This document shows, piece by piece, positions 30,295 through 38,162 of a stretch of 38,162 nucleotides of DNA. Below the pieces are notes generated by a model, which saw only the letters and a program-made list of their open reading frames with translations, made no database searches and was not told where the DNA came from. This DNA is from a virus: positions 1 through 38,162 of IMG/VR virus record IMGVR_UViG_3300051212_001005; one strand, given 5' to 3'. The first letter of the stretch is position 1, and each line of letters starts with the position of its first letter. Both the position numbers and the translations under genes were made by a program.

Positions 30295-32025
30295 ATGGCA
30301 AGTATTATTAGGATCAAAAGATCCTCAGGTACTAATAAACCTTCTAGTCTAAATTGGGGTGAACTTGCATACGTAACAGGCATTGGAAGTTACGGTGGAG
30401 TTAATCAATATAAAGATAGAATTTTTGTTGGTGATGATGGAAGTAATGTAAATCCTGTTGGTGGATATTACTATACATCTATGATGGAACACCAGCCAGG
30501 AACAATTGCTGGTGTACAAAATACTAGAAATTCTGATAACGGTGTTGTTGCAGTTCTTGCTCCTGCAACAAACTCTGGACTTTCGGGAGCTTCTTCACTT
30601 AAAGTTGATCAATGGAACGTTGATAATCTTCGTTTAGATGTAAATACTATTTCATCGACAAATACAGATGGTGATATTGTTTTAGATCCAAATGGTACAG
30701 GTGAAGTTAATATTGTAGATGATACTTATCTAAGTTTTGGTAACGATAAAGATGTAAAACTCAGATATGATGAGGCAACTGACAATAGATTTGAAATTGA
30801 AGGTGCTGATTGGGAATTTGCCAATGGAGTAGCGATTAACATTGGAGATGTTACTGAATCAGTTACAAAAGATAGTGGTGCTCTTGTAGTTGAGGGTGGA
30901 GTTGGTATTGAAAAAAATCTGAATGTTGGTGGAACAATTAGTGTTACTGGACATTCAACATTTGATCAAGTTAAAATTCAAGATAATGTAATATCAACTA
31001 TTTCTGGAAATGAACTTTATTTAGATCCATATCCAGATGGATTGAGTAATGAAGGAACTGTTATCATCAAAGGAAACCTTCAAGTAGACGGAACTACAAC
31101 ATCAGTAAACTCTTCAACTGTTGACCTCAATGATCCCATCATTGTTTTAGGTGATGTAACTAGTGTCAGAACAGTTATGACAACTGTCATTTCTGGCGTT
31201 AGTACCATTCGCCTAGATTCAGTTGTCGGCATCAACACTGGTGATATTGTTAGTGGTAATGCTGGTTTAAATGTTGGCGCTGCAAATACTGTTACTGCAT
31301 ATGATACAGTAAATAAAATCATTACTTTAACAGATCCAACAATTTCTGGAATTGCAACTACTACTCAGTTAACAATAACTCACGCTTACGATACTAATAC
31401 TGATCGTGGCATTGCTTTTAATTATAATACCAGTTCTGGAACTGCCAACAATAAACTTGGTTTCTTTGGTTTTGAAGATAGTTCCATTGCAAGCAGTACT
31501 GCTGGAACTTTAAATCATGGTACTCACGCTGATGATAGTAGAAGATGGACATATGTTCCTGATGCTACTATTACAAATAGTGTTGTAACGGGAACTAAAG
31601 GTTTCTTAGACGTTAAAGGTGTATATTATCAGTCTGGTGATTTTAACACTAATGGTGTTGTATATTTTGATAGTGAGGGTTTACAAAGATCTACTAATAA
31701 TCCAGCATCTTCTGTAATCACATCCAAACAGATATTAACTGCTATTACAAAAATCACACTTGCTTTACCATCAGCAGTTACTGTTACTGCAGGAGATATA
31801 ATTAGACAAGATACCAGTAATGCATATGGTGTTGTTGAAACTGGTGGAACAATATCTTCGGTCGATTTAATTGGCGTCGAAGGAACTTTTGTTAACACCT
31901 ATAATATTCAAAAAGAAGGTAATAATGGTTCTATTCAGAATTTATCTGTGATACCCTCTACTGTTACTACCATATATACTAACAAACCACACTGGACTTC
32001 AACATTAGATGGGGGTACTTTCTAA
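30295..32025 (+). CDS. Tail-fibre-like structural protein (576 aa)
   Basis: A 576-aa beta-rich protein with fibre-type modules. The N terminus IIRIKRSSGTNKPSSLNWGEL and YKDRIFVGDDG (about 1-50) are the typical 'IKRSS...L..GEL..V...RiFvG' attachment pattern. The middle carries ALVVEGGVGIEKNLNVGG (about 200-217), TVIIKGNLQVDGTTT (about 252-266) and DLNDPIIVLGD (about 276-286), repeated in many phage fibres. TDRGIAFNYNT, then NNKLGFFGFED (about 367-395) is a conserved cyanophage fibre block. It probably forms a trimeric fibre or collar structure; receptor binding cannot be shown from sequence. It lies between the baseplate and neck genes. Confidence 0.8.
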   Translation: MASIIRIKRSSGTNKPSSLNWGELAYVTGIGSYGGVNQYKDRIFVGDDGSNVNPVGGYYYTSMMEHQPGTIAGVQNTRNSDNGVVAVLAPATNSGLSGASSLKVDQWNVDNLRLDVNTISSTNTDGDIVLDPNGTGEVNIVDDTYLSFGNDKDVKLRYDEATDNRFEIEGADWEFANGVAINIGDVTESVTKDSGALVVEGGVGIEKNLNVGGTISVTGHSTFDQVKIQDNVISTISGNELYLDPYPDGLSNEGTVIIKGNLQVDGTTTSVNSSTVDLNDPIIVLGDVTSVRTVMTTVISGVSTIRLDSVVGINTGDIVSGNAGLNVGAANTVTAYDTVNKIITLTDPTISGIATTTQLTITHAYDTNTDRGIAFNYNTSSGTANNKLGFFGFEDSSIASSTAGTLNHGTHADDSRRWTYVPDATITNSVVTGTKGFLDVKGVYYQSGDFNTNGVVYFDSEGLQRSTNNPASSVITSKQILTAITKITLALPSAVTVTAGDIIRQDTSNAYGVVETGGTISSVDLIGVEGTFVNTYNIQKEGNNGSIQNLSVIPSTVTTIYTNKPHWTSTLDGGTF

Positions 32026-32028
32026 AAT

Positions 32029-32241
32029 ATGACTAGAGATAGTGAAGTTGATGTAAATGTTTTAATGCGTTTATATAATCAAAAATTAGCAGCTCTAACA
32101 AATCAAAATATTTTGTTAGAGGCAAAACTCCAAACTTTGTCTGACGATTTTGTTGAGGAAAAAAATCAATTAATCGAAGAAAATCTTGAACTTCAAAATC
32201 AACTTAATGAATTAAAAAAATCTAAAAAATCTGAAGAGTAG
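32029..32241 (+). CDS. Small coiled-coil protein (70 aa)
   Basis: A 70-aa protein that is almost entirely helical. Residues 10-66 have Leu at heptad-like spacing with many Gln, Asn, Glu and Lys (for example LMRLYNQKLAALTNQNILLE, then ENLELQNQLNELKKSKK). Probably a dimeric or trimeric coiled coil, perhaps a chaperone or linker for the fibre-like protein upstream or the neck protein downstream; that role is inference. The start follows the preceding stop by three bases, and gp13 starts five bases after its TAG. Confidence 0.72.
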   Translation: MTRDSEVDVNVLMRLYNQKLAALTNQNILLEAKLQTLSDDFVEEKNQLIEENLELQNQLNELKKSKKSEE

Positions 32242-32246
32242 GGAAA

Positions 32247-33095
32247 ATGGCAAAACCAGCATCTAGACAAGAACTCATTGATTACTGTCTAAGGCGTCTG
32301 GGAGCGCCTGTGCTGGAAATTAACGTCGATGATGACCAAATAGATGATTTGGTTGATGATGCGCTACAATACTTTAATGAACGCCATTTCGATGGTGTTG
32401 AGAGAATGTATTTGAAATATCAAATAACCGACGCCGATATTAGTAGAGGTAGCGCATCATCGAAAGCACCTCGAGGTCCAGGAATTACAACAACAACGGG
32501 AACAACAACTATTACTGGATACGGAACGACAACATTTAATTGGTATGAATCTTCAAATTATATTCAAGTTCCAGATTCGGTAATTGGTATTGAAAATGTT
32601 TTTAAGTTTGATACTAGTTCCATTTCTGGTGGAATGTTTAGTATTAAATATCAGTTATTTTTAAATGACCTGTATTATTTTAATTCGGTTGAACTTTTAC
32701 AATATTCTATGGTTAAATCATACCTATCGGATATTGATTTTTTACTTACAACAGATAAACAGTTAAGATTTAACAAAAGGCAAAATAGATTGTATTTGGA
32801 TATTGAATGGGGAGCACAATCTGCTGGTAATTTTATTGTTTTAGATTGTTATAGAATCCTCGATCCATCTACTTTTACAAAAGTTTATAATGATAGTTTC
32901 TTAAAGAGATATTTAACTGCACTAATTAAAAGGCAATGGGGTCAGAATCTGATTAAATTTAGAGGAGTCAAACTTCCAGGTGGTATTGAACTGAATGGTA
33001 GAGAAATTTATGAAGATGCTGAAAGAGAGATTGATGAAATAACCAAGAGAATGTCAATGGACTATGAACTTCCACCTTACGATTTTATTGGATAA
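32247..33095 (+). CDS. 13: Neck protein gp13
   Basis: A 282-aa neck (head completion) protein that, with gp14, closes the filled head and makes the collar joint to the tail. The N-terminal block SRQELIDYCLRRLGAPVLEINVDDDQ (6-31), with DDLVDDALQYFNERHFDG, is the gp13 family signature; T4 gp13 is 309 aa. The middle has a Thr-rich loop and YIQVPDSVIGIENVFKF; the C terminus (YLTALIKRQWGQNLIKFRG, then LPGGIELNGREIYEDAEREI) is also well conserved. A GTAGGGAA sequence precedes the ATG. The stop shares its last A with the start of gp14, as expected for a tightly coupled pair. Confidence 0.92.
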   Translation: MAKPASRQELIDYCLRRLGAPVLEINVDDDQIDDLVDDALQYFNERHFDGVERMYLKYQITDADISRGSASSKAPRGPGITTTTGTTTITGYGTTTFNWYESSNYIQVPDSVIGIENVFKFDTSSISGGMFSIKYQLFLNDLYYFNSVELLQYSMVKSYLSDIDFLLTTDKQLRFNKRQNRLYLDIEWGAQSAGNFIVLDCYRILDPSTFTKVYNDSFLKRYLTALIKRQWGQNLIKFRGVKLPGGIELNGREIYEDAEREIDEITKRMSMDYELPPYDFIG

Positions 33096-34543
33096 TGGCA
33101 CTTAATCCATTTTTTCTACAAGGAACTTCTTCCGAACAAAGATTGGTTCAAGATTTAATAAACGAACACCTAAAAATGTATGGTGTGGAAGTTGTTTATA
33201 TTCCAAGAAAGTTCGTCAACAAAAAAAGTATACTTGAAGAAGTTCAATCTTCAAGATTTGATGACAACTTCGCAATAGAGGCTTATGTAAATACATATGA
33301 TGGATATTCGGGTGCGGGAGATATTTTAACCAAATTTGGGATGAGTCTTAGAGATGAATTATTAATTACTATTTCAAAAGAAAGGTTTGAAGATTTTATA
33401 GCACCATTTTTGGGTGCCCTAGATGATGGTACAGGAGAGGGTGAAATTACATTATCAACTAGACCAAGAGAAGGAGATTTGGTTTATTTCCCTCTTGGAC
33501 AAAGACTCTTTGAAGTAAAATTTGTAGAACACGAGCAACCATTCTATCAGTTAGGTAAAAATTATGTTTATGAATTAAAATGTGAATTGTTCGAATATGA
33601 AGATGAAATTATTGATACTTCTATTGATGAAATTGATAGACAGGTTGAAGATGAAGGATATATCACAACACTTAAATTAATTGGTGTTGGACAAACTGCA
33701 TTGGCAACTGCATCAATCCTGGGATCAGTCAATTCTGGTTATGTTCGCCAAATTTTATTAAACAATGATGGTAGTGGATATACCTCAAATCCAGTCGTTG
33801 CTATAAGTAGTTCTCCAACAGGATTGTCGGGAGATAATGCCACAGCAGTTGCCATTACAACAGTGCGTGGTGGTGTTAGATCTGTTGAAAGGATTTACTT
33901 AACAAACGCTGGTGCAGGATATACAGTTCCACCAATCATAACTATTTCTGGAGGTGGTGGAACTGGAGCAGCTGCTACTTGTTCTATTGAGACAACATAT
34001 AGAGGTGTGGTTAGATTCACTGTAAATGATGGTGGTGTTGGATATGGAACTGCACCAGTTATTACAATTTCTGCACCTGGTGAATTGGCACTCAGTGGAG
34101 TAGGACAAACCGCCGTTGGTATTGCATCGATGGGAATAGTTGGAACTAATAATGTTGTAAGAGCAATATATATCGCAAATCCAGGATTTGGATATACAGG
34201 TACTCCAACTGTAACTATTGCAAATCCAGAAATACTGACAGGAATAGGAACCTATCAATTTAATGAAATTGTAAGAGGTTCCAGATCTCAAACAAGAGCA
34301 AGAGTTAAGAGTTGGGATACCGATACAAAGATTCTTAAAATTTCTAATGTTGGGATTGGTGAGACACAATCCGCATTTTTCCCAGGAGAAACCATTATTG
34401 GAACGGAGTCAGGAGCATTGTATAGTGTTCAAGGATATGAGCAAATGGATACATATGATAAATATAGTCAAAATGACGAGATTGAAGAAGAAGCGGATCT
34501 CATTATAGATTTTTCAGAGTCAAATCCATTTGGTAATTACTAA
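33095..34543 (+). CDS. 14: Neck protein gp14 with inserted beta repeats (482 aa)
   Basis: A gp14 neck protein, partner of gp13 at the head-tail joint. Residues 1-180 (NPFFLQGTSSEQRLVQDLIN, then VVYIPRKFVNKKSI, GMSLRDELLITISKERFEDF) and the C terminus (about 380-482, ending IIDFSESNPFGNY) are typical. T4 gp14 is 256 aa, so this protein is nearly twice as long. The extra part (about 200-380) consists of four GxGY beta repeats centred on Tyr229, Tyr276, Tyr317 and Tyr367, of the form 'nxGxGYtxxPxvxIs'. The same repeat appears in the gp7-position protein, gp8 and the DUF4815 protein. The insert may form projections on the neck. It overlaps gp13 and gp15 by one base each. Confidence 0.9.
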   Translation: MALNPFFLQGTSSEQRLVQDLINEHLKMYGVEVVYIPRKFVNKKSILEEVQSSRFDDNFAIEAYVNTYDGYSGAGDILTKFGMSLRDELLITISKERFEDFIAPFLGALDDGTGEGEITLSTRPREGDLVYFPLGQRLFEVKFVEHEQPFYQLGKNYVYELKCELFEYEDEIIDTSIDEIDRQVEDEGYITTLKLIGVGQTALATASILGSVNSGYVRQILLNNDGSGYTSNPVVAISSSPTGLSGDNATAVAITTVRGGVRSVERIYLTNAGAGYTVPPIITISGGGGTGAAATCSIETTYRGVVRFTVNDGGVGYGTAPVITISAPGELALSGVGQTAVGIASMGIVGTNNVVRAIYIANPGFGYTGTPTVTIANPEILTGIGTYQFNEIVRGSRSQTRARVKSWDTDTKILKISNVGIGETQSAFFPGETIIGTESGALYSVQGYEQMDTYDKYSQNDEIEEEADLIIDFSESNPFGNY

Positions 34544-35343
34544 TGCTAGGAACTTATTATTATCACGAAATTATAAGAAAGACTATTATAGCTTTCGGAA
34601 CACTTTTTAATCAAATTCATATTCGCCATAGTGAACAAAATGGTACGAATTTTAGTGATATGAGAGTGCCTATTGCATATGGTCCAAGACAAAAATTTCT
34701 GGCAAGAATTCAACAACAACCAGAATTGAATAAAGCAACTCAAATTTCGTTGCCAAGAATGTCTTTCGAAATGACTTCTATTCAATATGATCCAACAAGA
34801 AAAACAAGCGTAACACAAACTTTTAAAACTTGTGATGACGGTGGGAAAATTAAAAAAGTTTTCATGCCCGTACCTTACAATATTGGATTTGAATTAAATA
34901 TACTAACTAAACTTAACGATGATGCTTTACAAATAGTAGAGCAAATTTTACCATATTTTCAACCAGGATTCAATTTGACAATAGATTTAGTGGATTCAAT
35001 TGGAGAGAAAAGAGATATTCCAATGATCCTAGAAAATATAAATTTTCAAGATGACTATGAAGGAGATTTTTCAACTCGAAGAGCTCTAATTTATACATTA
35101 GGATTTACCGCAAAAACTTACCTGTTTGGTCCCATTGCAGAAAGTTCTGATGGACTTATTCGTAAGGTACAGGTTGATGTTTACACTAGCACTGATACTG
35201 AAAATGCAAAGAGAGAATTGAGATATACCGTAACACCAGATCCATATAACGCAGATCCAGATGATAATTTTGGATTTGATGAGGAATGGACTTTCTTCTC
35301 GGACGGAAAAGAATATAGCCCAACTCGCAAAGTTGATATTTAA
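34543..35343 (+). CDS. 15: Tail completion and sheath stabilizer protein gp15
   Basis: A 266-aa protein close to T4 gp15 (272 aa), which caps the tail tube and sheath and docks to the neck. The start MLGTYYYHEIIRKTIIAFGTLFN (1-23) and IHIRHSEQNGTNFSDMRVPIAYGP (26-49) are diagnostic. They are followed by LPRMSFEMTSIQYDPTRK and a C-terminal region with FTAKTYLFGPI. There is no insert or extension. It starts on the last A of the gp14 stop, so the two are co-translated, and gp16 follows after five bases. Confidence 0.93.
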   Translation: MLGTYYYHEIIRKTIIAFGTLFNQIHIRHSEQNGTNFSDMRVPIAYGPRQKFLARIQQQPELNKATQISLPRMSFEMTSIQYDPTRKTSVTQTFKTCDDGGKIKKVFMPVPYNIGFELNILTKLNDDALQIVEQILPYFQPGFNLTIDLVDSIGEKRDIPMILENINFQDDYEGDFSTRRALIYTLGFTAKTYLFGPIAESSDGLIRKVQVDVYTSTDTENAKRELRYTVTPDPYNADPDDNFGFDEEWTFFSDGKEYSPTRKVDI

Positions 35344-35348
35344 TTAGT

Positions 35349-35771
35349 ATGTCAGATAATTACGATAAGTTGGATGAAGCTCTGAATATTAAGAGTGATA
35401 TTGTTAGTGTTGAAAAGGAAGAACCTATTTTAAAAGTAGAAACTTCAAATCATACTGACATTAAAAAAGATTATGAATATACAAGAGCAAATTTATATTC
35501 TCTTATAGAAAAGGGGCAAGAAGCAATTAATGGAATAATGGAACTTGCCGGTGAAGGAGGAAGTCCTCGTGCATACGAAGTTGCTGGGCAGTTAATTAAA
35601 AGTGTTGGTGATGTTACTGACAAACTTATTGATTTACAAAAGAAGTTAAAAGATGTCGAAGAGGATGTTGTAAAAACAACCAACAATGTTACTAATAATG
35701 CGGTTTTTGTTGGATCAACTTCTGAATTATCTAAATTACTCAAACAAGGTTTTCTAAATAGTAAGGAGTAG
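35349..35771 (+). CDS. 16: Terminase small subunit gp16
   Basis: A 140-aa protein comparable to T4 gp16 (164 aa), the small terminase subunit that recognises DNA and regulates the gp17 packaging motor. Conserved parts: YTRANLYSLIEKGQEAINGIMELA (about 45-68), SPRAYEVAGQLIKSVGDVTDKLIDLQKKL (about 73-101, the central coiled coil of the ring) and NNAVFVGSTSELSKLLK (about 118-134). The N terminus is acidic and variable. It is separated from gp15 by five bases. gp17 is not immediately downstream: the next gene is a 592-aa modular protein. Confidence 0.92.
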   Translation: MSDNYDKLDEALNIKSDIVSVEKEEPILKVETSNHTDIKKDYEYTRANLYSLIEKGQEAINGIMELAGEGGSPRAYEVAGQLIKSVGDVTDKLIDLQKKLKDVEEDVVKTTNNVTNNAVFVGSTSELSKLLKQGFLNSKE

Positions 35772-35782
35772 TTTTTTATTCA

Positions 35783-37561
35783 ATGAGTTGGTCTAAGGAT
35801 TATAAAAAATCAATAGACTGTGATAATCCAAAAGGATTTTCACAAAAAGCTCATTGTGCTGCACGTAAAAAGAGGCAGAGAGGTGAAGAAACCGCATCAA
35901 AATCTCCTTTTAGTGAGCAGAAAGAAAATCCAATCGTTGAGTTGGAATCTGGATTAAAAAAATTAGATAACACTTCTTATGACTCCATTGATAAATTAAT
36001 GAGAAGTATTATGAAAAAGCATGGTATGTCTGCTAAGGAACTTCATAATGCTTTTGTAAATAAACATGATAAGACTCCCGATGATTGGATTAAAGAATTA
36101 GATGAAGGGACATTACATCATTGGTTTAAAGGTTCAAAGTCAAAAGGTGGAAAACCTGGTTGGGTTCAGGCAGATGGTTCACCTTGTGCCAATGAACCAG
36201 GAGAAACTAAGACACCAAAATGTTTTAGTAGTGGAAGACTAAGAGCATTAAAAAGAAAAGGTGAAAAAGGTGAAGCACTAATTAGATCTGCTGTTCGCCG
36301 TAAGAGACAAAAAGATAAAAATCAACAAGCAAAATCTGGTGCAACAAAACCAACTAATGTTGCAACTTTTGCAAAAGGTAAAAAAGATCCTAATTACATA
36401 AAAGCGGAACCAGGTATTAAAGAACAAATGGAACTCAACGAAGCAAAAAAAGATAAACCTGGAAAAGGTAGTGGGACAAAAGATGCCTGCTATCATAAAG
36501 TAAAGTCAAGGTATGATGTTTGGCCAAGTGCATATGCGTCTGGAGCACTTGTTAAATGTCGTAAAGTTGGTGCCGCAAACTGGGGAACAAAAACAGAAGA
36601 GACATCTCTTAATTATGATTGGGACACTCCAATTCGTGAGAGACCTGATAGATATTGTCCAAAATGTGAAAAACTTGAACTCAGGCATGAGTGTAGATAT
36701 GGTCCAAGATATTGGGATATGTATTCAATGCCAGCAGAAGTAATTACAAATAAAAAAGATTATAAAACAACTATGCCTTATCCAGGACCAGATGCAGTGC
36801 TATCACCAACACCAATGTCTACCAATCAAATGAAATACAATATCGCAACTGTTCATCCAGCAAATGAAGAGAAAGATCATGAGTATTCAATGGCTCGTTC
36901 AGAACTTTCTACTGTTATTTCAGCTGTAAGAAGACTTCAGAAAAAAATGAAGGGTGAGGGTAATATTGAAGCATGGGTTCAATCAAAAATTACTAAGGCA
37001 GCGGACTATCTTGATAGTGCAGCAGATTATCTTGATAGTGGAGAATCTGATATTGATGAGGAAATCGTAGTTCAAGATTCAAATGGAAATGATTATGTTG
37101 AGTTTACTGACATTATCAAACCAGAACCTTTAAAACCAAGTCGTGGAATCGGCAGTGAAATTTTAGATGAGGCTGGAAAGAAGTGTTGGCCAGGATATAA
37201 GAAAAAGGGAACTCAAAAACTTTTCGGTAAAACTTATAACCGTTGTGTAAAAGAAGGTTATTCGAATTGGAGGGAAGAATTAGGAATATCTGAATTATTA
37301 GAAGATTGGCAAAAAGTTAATCGTCAAGATAGAACCGATGGATTAAGTCAAGCAGCGGTAGATGCTTATCGCCGCGAAAATCCAGGTTCAAAACTTCAGA
37401 CTGCTGTCACTGAAAAGAAACCAAAAGGAAAGAGAGCAAAGCGTCGTGCAAACTTCTGCCGACGTATGAAAGGTATGAAATCAAAACTGACTTCTGCCAA
37501 GACTGCAAGAGATCCAGATTCAAGAATTAACAAAGCCCTTCGTCGTTGGAACTGCAACTAA
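35783..37561 (+). CDS. Multi-module Cys/Lys-rich protein (592 aa), DUF5872/DUF6321-like pieces
   Basis: A 592-aa basic protein that reads as a string of short modules often found singly in cyanophages. (1) IDCDNPKGFSQKAHCAARKKR, 11-31; (2) GKPGWVQADGSPC, then TPKCFSSGRLRALKRKG, 123-160, recalling DUF5872; (3) DACYHKVKSRYDVW, then PSAYASGALVKCRKVGAANW, 234-267; (4) a CPKC...HEC zinc-ribbon-like patch, 292-304; (5) a helical MARSELS...WVQSKITKAADYLD module, 370-418; (6) KCWPGYKKKGTQKLFGKTYN, then RCVK, 467-490; (7) LSQAAVDAYRRENPGSKLQT ... FCRRMKGMKSKLTSAKTARD, 521-577, then RINKALRRWNC, recalling DUF6321. Function unknown; binding of packaged DNA or an internal virion role is inference. It lies where gp17 is often found. 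Confidence 0.75.
   Translation: MSWSKDYKKSIDCDNPKGFSQKAHCAARKKRQRGEETASKSPFSEQKENPIVELESGLKKLDNTSYDSIDKLMRSIMKKHGMSAKELHNAFVNKHDKTPDDWIKELDEGTLHHWFKGSKSKGGKPGWVQADGSPCANEPGETKTPKCFSSGRLRALKRKGEKGEALIRSAVRRKRQKDKNQQAKSGATKPTNVATFAKGKKDPNYIKAEPGIKEQMELNEAKKDKPGKGSGTKDACYHKVKSRYDVWPSAYASGALVKCRKVGAANWGTKTEETSLNYDWDTPIRERPDRYCPKCEKLELRHECRYGPRYWDMYSMPAEVITNKKDYKTTMPYPGPDAVLSPTPMSTNQMKYNIATVHPANEEKDHEYSMARSELSTVISAVRRLQKKMKGEGNIEAWVQSKITKAADYLDSAADYLDSGESDIDEEIVVQDSNGNDYVEFTDIIKPEPLKPSRGIGSEILDEAGKKCWPGYKKKGTQKLFGKTYNRCVKEGYSNWREELGISELLEDWQKVNRQDRTDGLSQAAVDAYRRENPGSKLQTAVTEKKPKGKRAKRRANFCRRMKGMKSKLTSAKTARDPDSRINKALRRWNCN
37001..37042 (+). repeat. 21-bp tandem duplication inside the modular gene
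   Basis: Two adjacent 21-bp copies (37001-37021 and 37022-37042) differ at 3 positions and encode AADYLDSAADYLDS in the fifth module. Probably a recent in-frame duplication that lengthens a helix by seven residues (one heptad pair). Confidence 0.6.
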
Positions 37562-37562
37562 A

Positions 37563-37871
37563 ATGAAATCTTTTCAACAGTTTATTTCAGAAAGTATCAC
37601 CATCAATGGTGACTTTAATGGAACTCTTAATGTAGGTTCCCCTCAACCAGAAGAAACCCAAGAATCATTCTTCGCAGATGTAGTTTGGGAAGGAAAGATG
37701 TATCGTTTAGAAGTAGAAGGTAAGATGCTTTCTAAAAACGAACTCGCAGAACAAATTCAAGGAGAATATCCCGGAGCAATTGTTCATAACATTTATCCCA
37801 GTCAGGTAAATACATCTAGAATTAAAAACGCACAAAGATATCAACCAGAAAGATTATCGTGGAGTGATTAA
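37563..37871 (+). CDS. Small protein of unknown function (102 aa)
   Basis: A 102-aa protein starting MKSFQQFISESITINGDFNG. An MKSFxxFxxE-type start is common in small cyanophage proteins and may be a virion-targeting or prohead-processing leader, but that is speculative. The rest contains a FFADVVWEGKMYRLEVEGKM strand pair and a basic C terminus (INTSRIKNAQRYQPE-type), compatible with a small alpha/beta fold. It starts one base after the preceding stop, and its own stop TAA overlaps the ATG of the next gene by one base. Confidence 0.72.
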   Translation: MKSFQQFISESITINGDFNGTLNVGSPQPEETQESFFADVVWEGKMYRLEVEGKMLSKNELAEQIQGEYPGAIVHNIYPSQVNTSRIKNAQRYQPERLSWSD

Positions 37872-38162
37872 TGGCTCAGTGGAATAAGACTACACAGGAT
37901 TATCTAAATCAAGAAAGATCCCTTTTTGAAGTTAATATTTGTGCCGATAGATATGGCAACATTGATGGGTGTAATGGAACAGCAAGTGCTAATAGTGCAT
38001 TTGGTGAAAGTATTGCTGTTCCAGTTACGCCAGTGCTGCAATTGGATGCACTGTATGGATTAGAAACAAATAAATTTGAAACATTTACATCAGGTACTGG
38101 CATTACAACATCAAATACCTTGATGAAAGCATCATCAGGAACTGGTGCTTATGGTTATAGTG
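37871..38162 (+). CDS. Virion structural protein, partial (N-terminal 97 aa)
   Basis: The gene starts with MAQWNKTTQDYLNQERSLFE, then VNICADRYGNIDG, and is cut off by the window edge; 97 residues are visible. This N terminus is familiar from a structural protein of T4-like cyanophages located near the terminase and neck genes. The visible part continues into a Ser/Thr/Gly-rich region (FTSGTGITTSNTLMKASSGTG), suggesting a long beta-rich virion protein. Its ATG shares the last A of the preceding stop codon. The full length and function cannot be judged here. Confidence 0.75.
   Translation, partial: MAQWNKTTQDYLNQERSLFEVNICADRYGNIDGCNGTASANSAFGESIAVPVTPVLQLDALYGLETNKFETFTSGTGITTSNTLMKASSGTGAYGYS

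Noticed and set aside
33899-34369. 156-aa reverse-strand open frame opposite gp14.
   Set aside because: Its Ser/Cys/Tyr-rich product mirrors the Gly/Thr-rich repeats of gp14. No signals support expression.

Overview
This window is most likely part of the genome of a T4-like cyanomyovirus infecting marine Synechococcus or Prochlorococcus. The support is the T4-type baseplate, neck and packaging order (gp25, gp6, a giant gp7-position protein, gp8, a DUF4815-type protein, fibre-like proteins, gp13, gp14, gp15, gp16). A virus-type speD sits just upstream, several small proteins look like cyanophage families, and TATAAATA late-promoter boxes precede structural genes. No tRNA, CRISPR, integrase or transposase was seen, and all credible genes lie on the + strand.

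Region 1 (1-2780) differs sharply from the rest. It is G+C-rich and holds ten very small genes in a row (56-120 aa), nine of them complete with their upstream signals. Each of the nine has its own -10 box (TACAAT or TATACT) 12-25 nt before the ATG, or 55 nt in one case, and most share a leader close to CTCAGTTCAAACGACCC with no Shine-Dalgarno sequence. All ten genes end in TGA. In seven of them the TGA lies in the loop, or at the loop/stem junction, of a short inverted repeat. The array ends in a very GC-rich fold at 2735-2776. It reads as a chain of self-contained promoter-leader-ORF-hairpin units, plausibly early host-takeover genes, though no function can be assigned from sequence.

Region 2 (2780-5667) is A+T-rich and carries a pair of tiny overlapping genes, a glycosyltransferase-like gene behind a near-consensus sigma70 promoter, three further small or unknown cyanophage genes, speD (S-adenosylmethionine decarboxylase, polyamine synthesis) and one small acidic protein.

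Region 3 (5668-34543) is the structural block. TATAAATA boxes at 5668, 20428 and 30033 suggest three late start points. It encodes gp25, gp6, a 4127-aa baseplate protein with an embedded YHYH domain, gp8, a 2537-aa DUF4815-type protein, three small proteins, a 576-aa fibre-like protein, a coiled-coil protein, gp13 and gp14. A GxGY beta-repeat recurs in the gp7-position protein, gp8, the DUF4815 protein and an enlarged gp14.

Region 4 (34543-38162) has gp15 (tail completion), gp16 (small terminase), a 592-aa Cys/Lys-rich protein that looks like a chain of small phage modules, a 102-aa protein and the start of another virion protein that runs off the window. The large terminase gp17 is not in the window. 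The genes of regions 3 and 4 are packed with overlaps or gaps of a few bases.
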